A DNA stretch of 64,000 bases, from the NCBI RefSeq assembly GCF_905171765.1, contig NC_053395.1, forward strand, positions 189,413,577 to 189,477,576, in the 5' to 3' direction. The DNA is from Bufo bufo. Taxonomy: Eukaryota; Chordata; Amphibia; Anura; Bufonidae. Position 1 is the stretch's first letter. Each line of letters starts with the position of its first letter. The translations under genes and the position numbers were made by a program. Below the pieces are notes generated by a model that had not been told where the DNA came from, did no database searches, and worked only from the letters and a program-made list of their open reading frames with translations. Below, in pieces: positions 12,234 through 23,600 of the stretch.

Positions 12234-13790
12234 ATGTGGTGACAGGAACCTGTGGCCCCCCTGTCTTGTGAGCCCGGTTGCAACTTTCACTAGTGCAACC
12301 CCTATAGTTAGGCTGCTGTGATCGGTAGACAAAGCCGCATGTCACACGCTTTGCTGCGGAATCTACTGTGAATTTTTGGCAAGATTCATGGCGGAAAAAT
12401 TCTACCATTTGTGGCCTATTTATAATAAAATACAATGAAATTGATTAAAAACACAAATACTTAAATGGCTGATTTTTTTTCTGCACGGATAGAACGTAGG
12501 TTACCTCTGTGTATAAGGTCACCCTAGGTTAATCTCTTCAATGGCTACTTTAGGATAAAGGGACAATCCGTTTTTACAGATAACACAGTGAGACACCGTG
12601 CACTGGAGCAAATTCTTCATAATTATTGGTTACACAAGGCTTGCCAGCATCCTACCATCCTTCTAAAGCCCAGAAATTTGTTTTTGTGTTTGGAGCACAT
12701 CTACCCAACACTACATGATGTTTATAGATTGTTTTCTGGATTTTTACCAAGTTTTTTTGCAGTACATAGTGCTCAAGACTGAAATTTGAATCCATATCAG
12801 GCCTGCATTTTCACCATAATGACATACACAGAAAGAAGGGAGATTAAAAGCAGACATCAAACTGAAGCCCATTGTGGTACCTCCAGTCAGAAGATTCTAG
12901 TTCCCCTCAAACACCCTTTTATAAATCTTGGCCCAGTCCCTCAACCCCTTATTTATTAACAATTAAGCTTCTTTGGAGAGGTGAATCCTACATAGTCACC
13001 ACTCAATACCAAAAGCGATGGGACCAACCAGGTAGTATCTGTATAGTGTGCTGCTATAATGCTTATGGCGTAATGTATCTTATGTAAAACATTCGTTTTA
13101 AGAGGTTTTCCAGGACTCTTGGCACCCACGATGATTAGCATTTTTCTTCAATGGCCTCTTCCGTGTCGCGTTCATCAGTCACATGGCTTAGGCACAGCTC
13201 AGTCTCATTCAAATGAATGGACCTGGACTGCAATACCAGGCACGGCCACTATACAATGTACGGCGCTATGCTTGGCAAGCTGTGAGGAGGCAGTGGGATG
13301 GACCCCACCAATAAGATATTGATGACCTATCCTGAGCAAAGCCCCTTTAACTATAGTGGTGGTGCTTAGTAAAGGGGGACACACAATAGCCGTTTTTCAA
13401 TGGAGAGTGATGAACAAAACCTTCAGTGCAGTTGTCAAAAATAAACACTAGTGTAATTTATTTTATTTAGTTTTTTTTTCTATATGATGTGACTTAATCT
13501 GATTCCTGTTTATGTCATTGATGATCCCTGTGATCATCACAAGCCATCCATACCTTTATCCCCATAGGGTTTGCTGTAGACTTGTTGGGGAGTAGGGAGA
13601 CTGTCTCTCTCCATTCTTAGTTGCTTGATTACTTTATTGCACTGGGAGGATGGCGGAATCGTGCAGACTGGTATTCTTAAAATTAGATAAGGACTGCAGG
13701 GATCTTTGAACTGCAAGGCAATAAGACAGAATTGTGTTTGAATAAGCAGCACTGTATAAACTGGTTGGCAATGTTCATGGGACATAATTA
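12234..13790. other. No gene recognised; GATAGGTCATCA-type fragment at 13090-13350
   Basis: No exon-like ORF. 13090-13350 is a diverged member of the family with GAGGTTTTCCAGGACTC and GATGACCTATCCTGAGCAAA. The rest is AT-rich and unassigned. Confidence 0.4.
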
Positions 13791-16600
13791 GAGATGAGAA
13801 AATTTTAAAAAAATTCGATTTGGCCGAATTTATTTGCGGCGAATCGCATTAAAAAAACGGCTATTTCCTGGCTGCAGAGAGCATGTATAGTAGTGTAGAA
13901 CACTGTGCCTTGCAGTAACATGCATAGGGAGTCTGCTGTGGTAGTGAAATAATACTGTGAGTCAGTATGACACGCAGATGACAGGCGATCAAAAAGGCGT
14001 ATGCCCCCCAAAATAGTACCAATCAAATTGTCACCTTATCCTGCAAAAAATGAGAATTTCATTTTTGGTAAAAAAATATATATATATATTGTGTTAAAGT
14101 AAAAAATTCATAAAAAAGTATATATCTTAGGCATTGCCGCGTCCGTAACAACCTGCTCTATAAAAATATTACATGACCTAACCCTTCAGGTGAACACCTT
14201 TAAAAAAAAAAAAAAAAAAAACATTGCCAAAAATGAAATTTTTTGTCACCTAACATCACATAAAGTGAAACACCAAGCAATCAAAAAGGAGTATGCCCAC
14301 CAAAATAGTACCAATCAAACCATCACCTCATTCTGCAAAAAATAAATCCTACCTAAGACAATCGGTTGAAAATTAAATAAGCTATGGCTCTCAGACTATG
14401 GAGACACTAAAACATTTTATTGTTTTAAAAATGCTATTATTGTGTAAAACTTAAATAAATAAGAAAAAGTATACATAAGATAACATAAGATAAGATGCCT
14501 TTATTGTCACTGTACAATACAATGTAATACAATGTACAATACAATGAAATGTTGTTTGGAGCAATCCTAGATGCCATGGACAGAGGAACAAGAACTGACA
14601 TTTAAACTAAAGCATTACACTAGAAAAAACAAACAAACATTGCACTAGAAAGCATTACTATTCACAGTTCACAGCATATATATAGCAAGAGCAAAGTAGG
14701 AAGTGCTTATGAGTATATATACACACTGATTCAGACACCACTGCAGACAAGAGATCATCATGGGTTCATGAATGCAGCAGTCACTTTCAGTCTGTGGTAG
14801 TTTCTATCCTAGGAAGGGCAATAATCTCCGAGCATTTAGGAGACTGATTGTTTTGGGGTAAAAGCTGTTTTTCAGCCTAGTGGTGCGGGCGTGTAGGGCT
14901 CTAAGACGCCTACCAGAGGGTAGGGGAATGAAAAACTATTAGGTATTTCCAATATTAGGTATTTCCACGTCCGTAACGATCTGCTCTATAAAAATGTCAC
15001 ATGACCTAACCTAATAAAAAAAATGTGGCGTTCAGAAATGGAGACACAAAAACATAATTTATTTTCAAAAAAGCTTTATTATGTAAAACTGAAACAAACA
15101 AACAAAGAAAGTAGACATATTTGATATCATTGCGTCCGTAACAACCTGCTCTATAAAAATAGCACATGATCTACCCTGTCAGATGAATGTTGTAAAAAAT
15201 AAAAAATAAAAATGGTGCCAAAAACATCCATTTTTTTGGTTACCTTGCCTCACAAAAAATGTAATATAAAGCAATTAAAAATCATATGTACCCCAAAATA
15301 GTGGCAATAAAATTGGCACCTTAACCCATAGTTTCCAAAATGGGGTAACTTTTTTGGAGTTTCTACTGTTGGGGTGCATCAGGGGGGCTTCAAATGAGAC
15401 ATGGCATCTAAAAACCAGTCCAGCAAAATCTTCCTTCCAAAAACCATATGGCGCTCCTTTTCTTCTGCGCCCTGCCGTGTGCCCTTACATCAGTTTATGA
15501 CCACATGTGGGGTGTTTCTGTAAACCGCAGAATTAGGGTAATAAATATTGAGTTTTGTTTGGCTGTTAACCCTCAATCTGTTAAAGAAAAAATGGATTAA
15601 AATGGAAAATGTCATACCCTGCTCAGGTTATGTGCGGAGGTTTGCCAGGTTAGCAGCACGTATGTAGTTTTTTTGTTTTGGGTTTGGAGTTGAGCTGTAT
15701 CCGCCTCCCTTCAGGTGCACTGGGTGGGGTCGTTTGTATGACTTTAAATTACGGCCATTCCCAGTGTCCTGTGCGGGTTATAGCTTCTATCTTGCTCAGA
15801 GGAAGGAAGGAAAGATTTGCTGTTTCTGCTCAGTAACAAGATAAGTAGGTTTTGTTTTCTTTTTGTGTTCTGTCTAGGCTGTTAGAGAGACGCCTGCCCT
15901 CTCCAGGTCCTGAGGAAGCAGGCTGTCTCTTTCCCCCTTTCACCATCTTAGCGATTTTAGGGAATCTTCAGCCTTAGGCACGGGGGCACGTTTATTCCCA
16001 ACTTTAGGGTCTGAACGTGGGCACAGAAGTCTAGGGAGAGCTGGTAGGGATTAGTCAGGAGGTGATCTTTATCCCCAGCTTCTGGCTTTAGACACTAGTT
16101 TTGTGGTTTTCTGTTTGTCTATTGTATCTTGTATCCTATCCAGCGTGACAGAAAATCTGCTAAAAAAGTGAAATTTAGAAATCTAATCTCCATTTTCCTA
16201 AAGGTTTAACAAAGTTTTTAAAATCAGTTTTGAGTAACTTGAGGGGTGTAATTTCTACAATGGAGTCATTTGTGGGGGTTTCCATTATGTAAGCCCCACA
16301 CAGTGACTTCAGACCTGAACTGGTCTTTAAAAAGTGGGTTTTGAAAATTGGGGAATGTTAAATAATAAATATTTTATGAGGTTTTACTTTCTGTTTTAAG
16401 AGCAGAGAAATTGAAATTTTGATTTTTTTTTGTAAATTTAGGATTTTTTCATAAATAAAGGTGAAATATATTGACTCAAATTTATGACATTCATGAAGTA
16501 CAATGTGTTAATGTGTATGTACAGTATTACCGCATAAAGTGACATATGTCAAGATTTGCAAAAAATGGCCTGGGCAGGAGGGCGAAAACTAGCCCGGGGT
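13790..16600. repeat. Diverged DNA-transposon-like repeat, multiply interrupted
   Basis: Recurring phrases (CAAAATAGTACCAATCAAA, CGTCCGTAACAACCTGCTCT, CCAAAATGGGGTAACTTTTT, AACATTTTATTGTTTT) occur two to three times and suggest one old family. It is interrupted by an insertion with AAGATGCCTTTATTGTCACT (about 14474-14950) and by the solo LTR at 15610. No transposase motif seen. A hAT-like TAGAGATGAG end lies at about 13790. Confidence 0.5.
15610..16150. mobile_element. Solo LTR (541 bp)
   Basis: It starts TGTCATACCCTG and ends CAGCGTGACA, with the exact 5-bp duplication GAAAA (15605-15609 and 16151-16155). No internal retroelement region remains, so it is best read as recombination between two LTRs. 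It splits an older DNA-transposon-like repeat whose text resumes directly after the duplication. Confidence 0.88.
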
Positions 16601-16604
16601 AAAA

Positions 16605-16868
16605 GGGGTTAATGCTGCAGCTCAGGGGGCGTGCCCATGCTCTCCCTATCACAAATCAGGAGGCAGATCAAGGATGAAACTGAGCATGTGCGGCCATCTC
16701 AGTGAGCAGGACAAAGAAATAAGAAAAAAAAAAACTGCAGATGGCGCTATACAGATACATTTTATTGACTAACTCAGCGGCTATGCAAAATTTTTAATTA
16801 CATGCAATTACAAAATAATTCAGATCTAGGTGCTGGTATGAAAACTGTACAATTTTTTTTCTTAAACT
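16605..16868. repeat. Partial copy of the 28006-28442 MITE
   Basis: About 90% similar to 28177-28425 by eye, from GCTGCAGCTCAGGGGGCGTG to GAAAACTGTA. Its right end is followed by the hAT MITE at 16885. Confidence 0.7.
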
Positions 16869-16884
16869 TATTTTAACTCATGAT

Positions 16885-17253
16885 TAGAGTTGAGTGAACC
16901 CGAACTCCAAACTGAACTTTGCGAGTTCGGGGACCCGGACCCGAACCCAGACTTTTTCACTGAAGTTCGGGTTTGGGTTCAGTGTTCGGGTTCTATCTTC
17001 ATTCAGCAGGACCTGCAGTGACGTCACCGCGCTCACCTCTCAATAGATATTTTATTTTGCATTCTGTTTTAAGAATGCTATTATTTTCCGTTATAACCAT
17101 GTTATAACGGAAAATAATAAAGTGAAGTTCGGGTCCCCATTGACTTAAATGGGGTCCGGGTTTGGGGTGAAGTTCGGGTCCTGAACCCCAACTTTGACCT
17201 GAAGTTTGGCCAAACCAGGCGAACCCGAACTTCCACGGGTTCGCTCAATCCTA
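16885..17253. mobile_element. hAT-type MITE (369 bp)
   Basis: The ends are TAGAGTTGAGTGAACCCG and its inverted match ending CGAACC...CTCAATCCTA, with the exact 8-bp duplication CTCATGAT (16877-16884 and 17254-17261). The interior is a GTTCGGGT-rich foldback. No coding capacity. It interrupts a copy of the 28006-28442 repeat family. Confidence 0.92.
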
Positions 17254-17589
17254 CTCATGATGTTTAAGAGAACTATTTAATAATATGTGTTGTGAAATTT
17301 GGTGACAGATCCTCTTTAAAGGGGTATTTCAGTTAGATCCACTTTACCCATGATAGGGGATATTAGATCAGTAGGGGTCCAGCCAATGAGACCCCCACCA
17401 ATCATGAAAACAGGGGCCCCGTACCCATAAAATGCTGCTGCCACTCCACTTATCAATGTGGGACAGCCATAAATAGGCAAGCATTCGTACCAGGCTATTT
17501 CCCCGTAGTCTCTTAGAATACCCCTTTAATTATTATCATGTTCTGTATAGCTGGTTATGAAAATATCATTCTTATCTTATCTCTTGCAG

Positions 17590-17627
17590 TGATAACTACA
17601 TGGAAAGCCAAAAGTCTTCTACCAATG
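17590..17627 (+). CDS. ABCB11: ABCB11 exon 2 (start codon exon)
   Basis: The acceptor is ctcttgcag and the donor is gtaaat. Ten bases of 5' UTR precede ATG at 17600; the start has G at +4 but a weak T at -3. It encodes MESQKSSTN plus the first base of the next codon. The phase (1) matches the human exon 2/3 junction. The N-terminus is shorter than human and barely conserved, so this exon rests on splice signals, phase and position rather than on similarity. It is separated from exon 3 by about 7 kb of repeats. Confidence 0.7.
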
Positions 17628-20600
17628 GTAAATACTGTTATTTTACAGATGTTAATAAGGCCATGTTATATAAGCATAAGTATGAGTCAGTGTGTAAATG
17701 ATTTTATAACCCATTAGGATCTAAAACCCATTTCTGCTGTATGCCCAATACCAGTATTCCACTATAGTCACTGTTCTAGATGGCAGAAGAGCTGATCTCA
17801 ATTATGTTACTCACTTTTCTATGTGGCGTTACTGAGAGCTCTATGAGTAATTAGTATGATACATAGTTACACAATTACATAGTTGATACGGTTGGAAAAA
17901 AACCCATCAAGTTCAACCAAGGGATAGGCGGGGATGTGAATTTTAGAAAAGGGGAGTGAAACCCAGATTTCTACACATTTTCATAAGCATTAATGTCATC
18001 TACTTTTAAGAATTCAGCTTGTTTTAAAACCTTCCACTGTTCCTGCGGTGACCAGGTCTGGACATTTCCATAGATTCACAGTTCTTACAGTAAAAAAGCC
18101 TTGGTGCCTCTGAAGACTGAACTTTTTCTTCTCCAGTCGGAGGCAGCGCCCCCTTGTCTTTTGAGGGGATTTTACATGGAACAGCTTTTCACCATATTTT
18201 TGTATGGCCCATTTATCTATTTTTATAGGTTAATCATGTCACCCCCCCCCTAAAAGGGCCCTTTACATGGGCTAAGAATCATGCAGATTAATCGCTAATG
18301 AGCGCTGTTAACGATGATCTGGCGGTGTAAATGTGCCGGCGATTACCCAATGGACAAGCGAAACGCACGTTCATCTTGTAATCATTTTGTTTGTGTGCAC
18401 GCACAAATGATAGTTGCAGGGATGCTCAACCTGCGGCCCTCCAGCTGTTGTAAAACTACAACTCCCACAATGCCCTGCTGTTGGCTGATAGCTGTAGGCT
18501 GTTCAGGCATGCTGGGAGTTGTAGTTTTGCAACAGCTGGAGGGCCGCAGGTTGAGCATGTCTGGTTTATTGGAAGCAGATCGGCACGATCTCCTGCCGGC
18601 AAACAGCTAGTAAGTATGGGGAAGAGCGATGGCATTAGTGATCATTCCTCCCAATATTGTGGAGGAGATCGCTGCATGTAAATGCAGCGGTCTTCTCCAC
18701 CAGCGATCAGCAGATTGTTGGGAAGGAATGCTTCCTTCCTGACAATCTTCTGTAATATCATCCCATGTAAAGGGAGCTTTACATGTCTTTTCTCAAGACT
18801 AAGTAAATTTAATTATTTTAATCGTTCCTCATAGCTAAGGGTGCATTTACACCAACAGATTATCTGACAGATTTTCTGACCAATCATTGGTCAGATGGCT
18901 GTTTATACACCAACTATTGGTCTGACTGGACAAAAATTGGCCTGATTATCTGTTTGTGTAAATGCACCATAAGACCCTCCAGGCCCCTTATTAGTTTAGT
19001 TGCTCTCATTTGTACTTTTTCTGCCTCCAGGGCATCCTTTCTATAGAATGGTGCCAGAACTGAACTGCATAATCCAGAGATACTCCAGTATAAGATCATG
19101 GGAAAACCATTGCAGCTCCTAAAGGGACCATATAGGGAATGTGATTGTCTCCAAAGTGAGACTCCAAAAGGACAGTCTTCTGGTAGACATTCTCTGCCCA
19201 GACAATATTATATCTAAATAGAGATGGCCCGAACTATCCGACGGCGAACAGTTCCCGGCGAACATAGCTTGTTCGCGTTCGCCTCTGCCGGGCGAACACA
19301 TGCGATGTTCGGTCCGCCCCCTATACATCATCATTGAGCAAACTTTGACCCTGTACCTCACAGTCAGCAGACACATTCCAGCCAATCAGCAGCATACCCT
19401 CCCTCCCAGACCCTCCCACCTCCTGCACAGCATCCATTTTAGATTCATTCTGAAGCTGCAGTCTTAGTGAGAGGAGGGAGACTGTAACTGCTGCTGATTT
19501 AATTGGGAAATCGATAGCTAGGCTAGTGAATTCAGTGTCCACTCCAGTCCTGAAAGACTCATCTGATCTCTGCTGTAAGGACAGCGTCCTGACAGCACCC
19601 CAAAAAGCCCTTTTTAGGGCTGCAACATTAGTCTGCTTTTTTTTTTTCCTTTATATACATATTGCAGTTGCCTGGCCTGCCTGTGTGTGAGGAGCTGCAG
19701 GCCCACAGACTGTAGTGTGCCCACTGCCAGTGCTCACCCCTGTCATTCCGTGTGGCACAGGACTTTGCTTAAAAAAAGGCACTTAATTTTTACACTTTAA
19801 TCTAAGGTTAGTTGCCTGCCAGTGTGTGTCAGGCTGACTTCCACTGACTGTAGTGTGCCCACTGCCAGTGCCCACCACTCATACCGGCTGGCACAGGACT
19901 TTGCATAAAAAAGGCATTTAATTTTTACACTTTAGTGTAATTTCAGCTGCTTGCCTGCTGCTAGTGTGTGTCAGGCCGACTTCAACTGACTGTAGTGTGC
20001 CCACTGCCAGTGCCCACCCCTGTCATCCCGTGTGGCACAGGACTTTGCTTAAAAAAAAGGCACTTCATTTTTACACTTTAATCTAAGGTTAGTTGCCTGC
20101 CAGTGTGTGTCAGGCCGACTTCAACTGACTGTAGTGTGCCCACTGCCAGTGCCCACCCCTGTCATCCCGAGTGGCACAGGACTTTGCTTAAAAAATAGGC
20201 ACTTAATTTTTACACTTTAATCTAAGGTTAGTTGCCTGCCAGTGTGTGTCAGGCTGACTTCCACTGACTGTAGTGTGCCCACTGCCAGTGCCCACCACTC
20301 ATACCGGCTGGCACAGGACTTTGCTTAAAAAAGGCATTTAATTTTTACACTTTAATGTAATTTCAGCTGCTTGCCTGCTGCTAGTGTGTGTCAGGCCGAC
20401 TTCAACTGACTGTAGTGTGCCCACTGCCAGTGCCCACCCCTGTCATACCGAGTGGCACAGGACTTTGCTTAAAAAATAGGCACTTAATTTTTACACTTTA
20501 ATCTAAGGTTAGTTGCCTGCCAGTGTGTGTCAGGCTGACTTCCACTGACTGTAGTGTGCCCACTGCCAGTGCCCACCACTCATACCGGCTGGCACAGGAC

Positions 20601-23600
20601 TTTGCTTAAAAAAGGCATTTAATTTTTACACTTTAATGTAATTTCAGCTGCTTGCCTGCTGCTAGTGTGTGTCAGGCCGACTTCAACTGACTGTAGTGTG
20701 CCCACTGCCAGTGCCCACCCCTGTCATACCGAGTGGCACAGGACTTTGCTTAAAAAATAGGCACTTAATTTTTACACTTTAATCTAAGGTTAGTTGCCTG
20801 CCAGTGTGTGTCAGGCTGACTTCCACTGACTGTAGTGTGCCCACTGCCAGTGCCCACCACTCATACCGGCTGGCACAGGACTTTGCATAAAAAAGGCATT
20901 TAATTTTTACACTTTAGTGTAATTTCAGCTGCTTGCCTGCTGCTAGTGTGTGTCAGGCCGACTTCAACTGACTGTAGTGTGCCCACTGCCAGTGCCCACC
21001 CCTGTCATACCGAGTGGCACAGGACTTTGCTTAAAAAATAGGCACTTAATTTTTACACTTTAATCTAAGGTTAGTTGCCTGCCAGTGTGTGTCAGGCTGA
21101 CTTCCACTGACTGTAGTGTGCCCACTGCCAGTGCCCACCACTCATACCGGCTGGCACAGGACTTTGCTTAAAAAAGGCATTTAATTTTTACACTTTAATG
21201 TAATTTCAGCTGCTTGCCTGCTGCTAGTGTGTGTCAGGCCGACTTCAACTGACTGTAGTGTGCCCACTGCCAGTGCCCACCCCTGTCATACCGAGTGGCA
21301 CAGGACTTTGCTTAAAAAATAGGCACTTAATTTTTACACTTTAATCTAAGGTTAGTTGCCTGCCAGTGTGTGTCAGGCTGACTTCCACTGACTGTAGTGT
21401 GCCCACTGCCAGTGCCCACCACTCATACCGGCTGGCACAGGACTTTGCATAAAAAAGGCATTTAATTTTTACACTTTAGTGTAATTTCAGCTGCTTGCCT
21501 GCTGCTAGTGTGTGTCAGGCCGACTTCAACTGACTGTAGTGTGCCCACTGCCAGTGCCCACCCCTGTCATACCGAGTGGCACAGGACTTTGCTTAAAAAA
21601 TAGGCACTTAATTTTTACACTTTAATCTAAGGTTAGTTGCCTGCCAGTGTGTGTCAGGCTGACTTCCACTGACTGTAGTGTGCCCACTGCCAGTGCCCAC
21701 CACTCATACCGGCTGGCACAGGACTTTGCTTAAAAAAGGCATTTAATTTTTACACTTTAATGTAATTTCAGCTGCTTGCCTGCTGCTAGTGTGTGTCAGG
21801 CCGACTTCAACTGACTGTAGTGTGCCCACTGCCAGTGCCCACCCCTGTCATACCGAGTGGCACAGGACTTTGCTTAAAAAATAGGCACTTAATTTTTACA
21901 CTTTAATCTAAGGTTAGTTGCCTGCCAGTGTGTGTCAGGCTGACTTCCACTGACTGTAGTGTGCCCACTGCCAGTGCCCACCACTCATACCGGCTGGCAC
22001 AGGACTTTGCATAAAAAAGGCATTTAATTTTTACACTTTAGTGTAATTTCAGCTGCTTGCCTGCTGCTAGTGTGTGTCAGGCCGACTTCAACTGACTGTA
22101 GTGTGCCCACTGCCAGTGCCAACCACTGATACCGGGTGGCACAGTAGCTTGCCGATAAATAAGGCATTTAATTTTTAGACAGTAGTCTAAATTCAGTTGC
22201 TTGCCTGCTGCCAGTGTGTGTCAGGCCCGCTTCCACTGACTGTAGTGTGCCCACTGCCAGTGCCAACCACTGATACCGGGTGGCACAGTAGCTTGCCGAT
22301 AAATAAGGCATTTAATTTTTAGACAGTAGTCTAAATTCAGTTGCTTGCCTGCTGCCAGTGTGTGTCAGGCCCTCTTCCACTGACTGTAGTGTGCCCACTG
22401 CCAGTGCCAACCACTGATACCGGGTGGCACAGTAGCTTGCCGATAAATAAGGCATTTAATTTTTACACTTTAGTGTAATTTCAGTTGCTTGCCTGCTGCC
22501 AGTGTGTGTCAGGCCCGCTTCCACTGACTGTAGTGTGCCCACTGCCAGTGCCAACCACTGATACCGGGTGGCACAGTAGCTTGCCGATAAATAAGGCATT
22601 TAATTTTTAGACAGTAGTCTAAATTCAGTTGCTTGCCTGCTGCCAGTCAGTGTGTCAGGCCCTCTTCCACTGACTGTAGTGTGCCCACTGCCAGTGCCAA
22701 CCACTCATACCGGGTGGCACAGTAGCTTGCCGATAAATAAGGCATTTAATTTTTACACTTTAGTGTAATTTCAGTTGCTTGCCTGCTGCATCACCGGGAC
22801 GTGGCTAGCTTGGTATCCAACCTTGTGCAAATGGGGAGTTTGCGGTTGTGCAAATGAACTGTTTGCGGTGCATTAAAAGGGGAGTTTGGTCTGTCAATGT
22901 CTGTGATGCGGGCGTAACCCTTACACTACCTGATCGATACAACATCATACCTGATCGTATACACACACTGGATGTTTTAAAGCACGTTATTCCAAACAAT
23001 TTAGGAATGTTAGTTGATTTATGCCCTTTATGGATTAAAACCCGACTCTGCGTCCACTACGTAATTTTCCATGGGAGTTTTGCCATAGATCCCCCTCCGG
23101 CATGCCACAGTCCAGGTGTTAGACCCCTTGAAACAACTTTCTCATCACTATTGTGGCCAGAAAGAGTCCCTGTGGGTTTTAAAATTCGCCTGTCTATTGA
23201 AGTCTATGGCGGTTCGCCCGGTTCGCCAGTTCGCGAACATTTGCGGAAGTTCGTGTTCGCTGTTCGCGAACTGAAAATTTTATGTTCGCGACATCACTAT
23301 ATCTAAACCTTTATCCAATTAAGGATTTTCTCGTCTTCCACTAGGCCAGTCTTGCATGGCTTCTTCCTCAGCAAAATTATGACATTTACTAGAGTTTTAT
23401 ATAGTTTTCTGTTTGATGTTTTTGTGTGTGTTTTTTTATGCAATTGTGGTGTCATGTACTTCGCTATTCATATCTATGTAACATTTATATTGTTTTAAGT
23501 TCATCTTGAATTCACCTTGAAGGATCATTATTGTGACCTATAGTCATAGTTGTATTCATAGATAATAATTACTCCTGAACAGCCTTTGGTCTTAAGATAA

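Larger units (their letters stand above)
17863..19085 (-). mobile_element. LINE 3' fragment with nested insertions
   Basis: Three segments (17863-18252, 18781-18839, 18969-19085) together match the plus-strand copy at 52763-53292. The tail carries the ACTATGTAAC-type end and the UTR text of that copy. Two MITE-like elements (18253-18780 and 18840-18968) split it, and the first has a further element inside. The protein fragment has [20 protein letters not shown]. It is a second CR1/L2-like family, distinct from 1-743. Confidence 0.85.

Noticed and set aside
19662..22790. CRISPR-like array
   Set aside because: Units of about 140 bp without unique spacers, in a vertebrate intron; this is a satellite-like tandem array.
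22848..23306. 152-codon ORF, possible transposase remnant
   Set aside because: No RNase H-like or BED motif, and it reads straight into the terminal inverted repeat of the hAT element.
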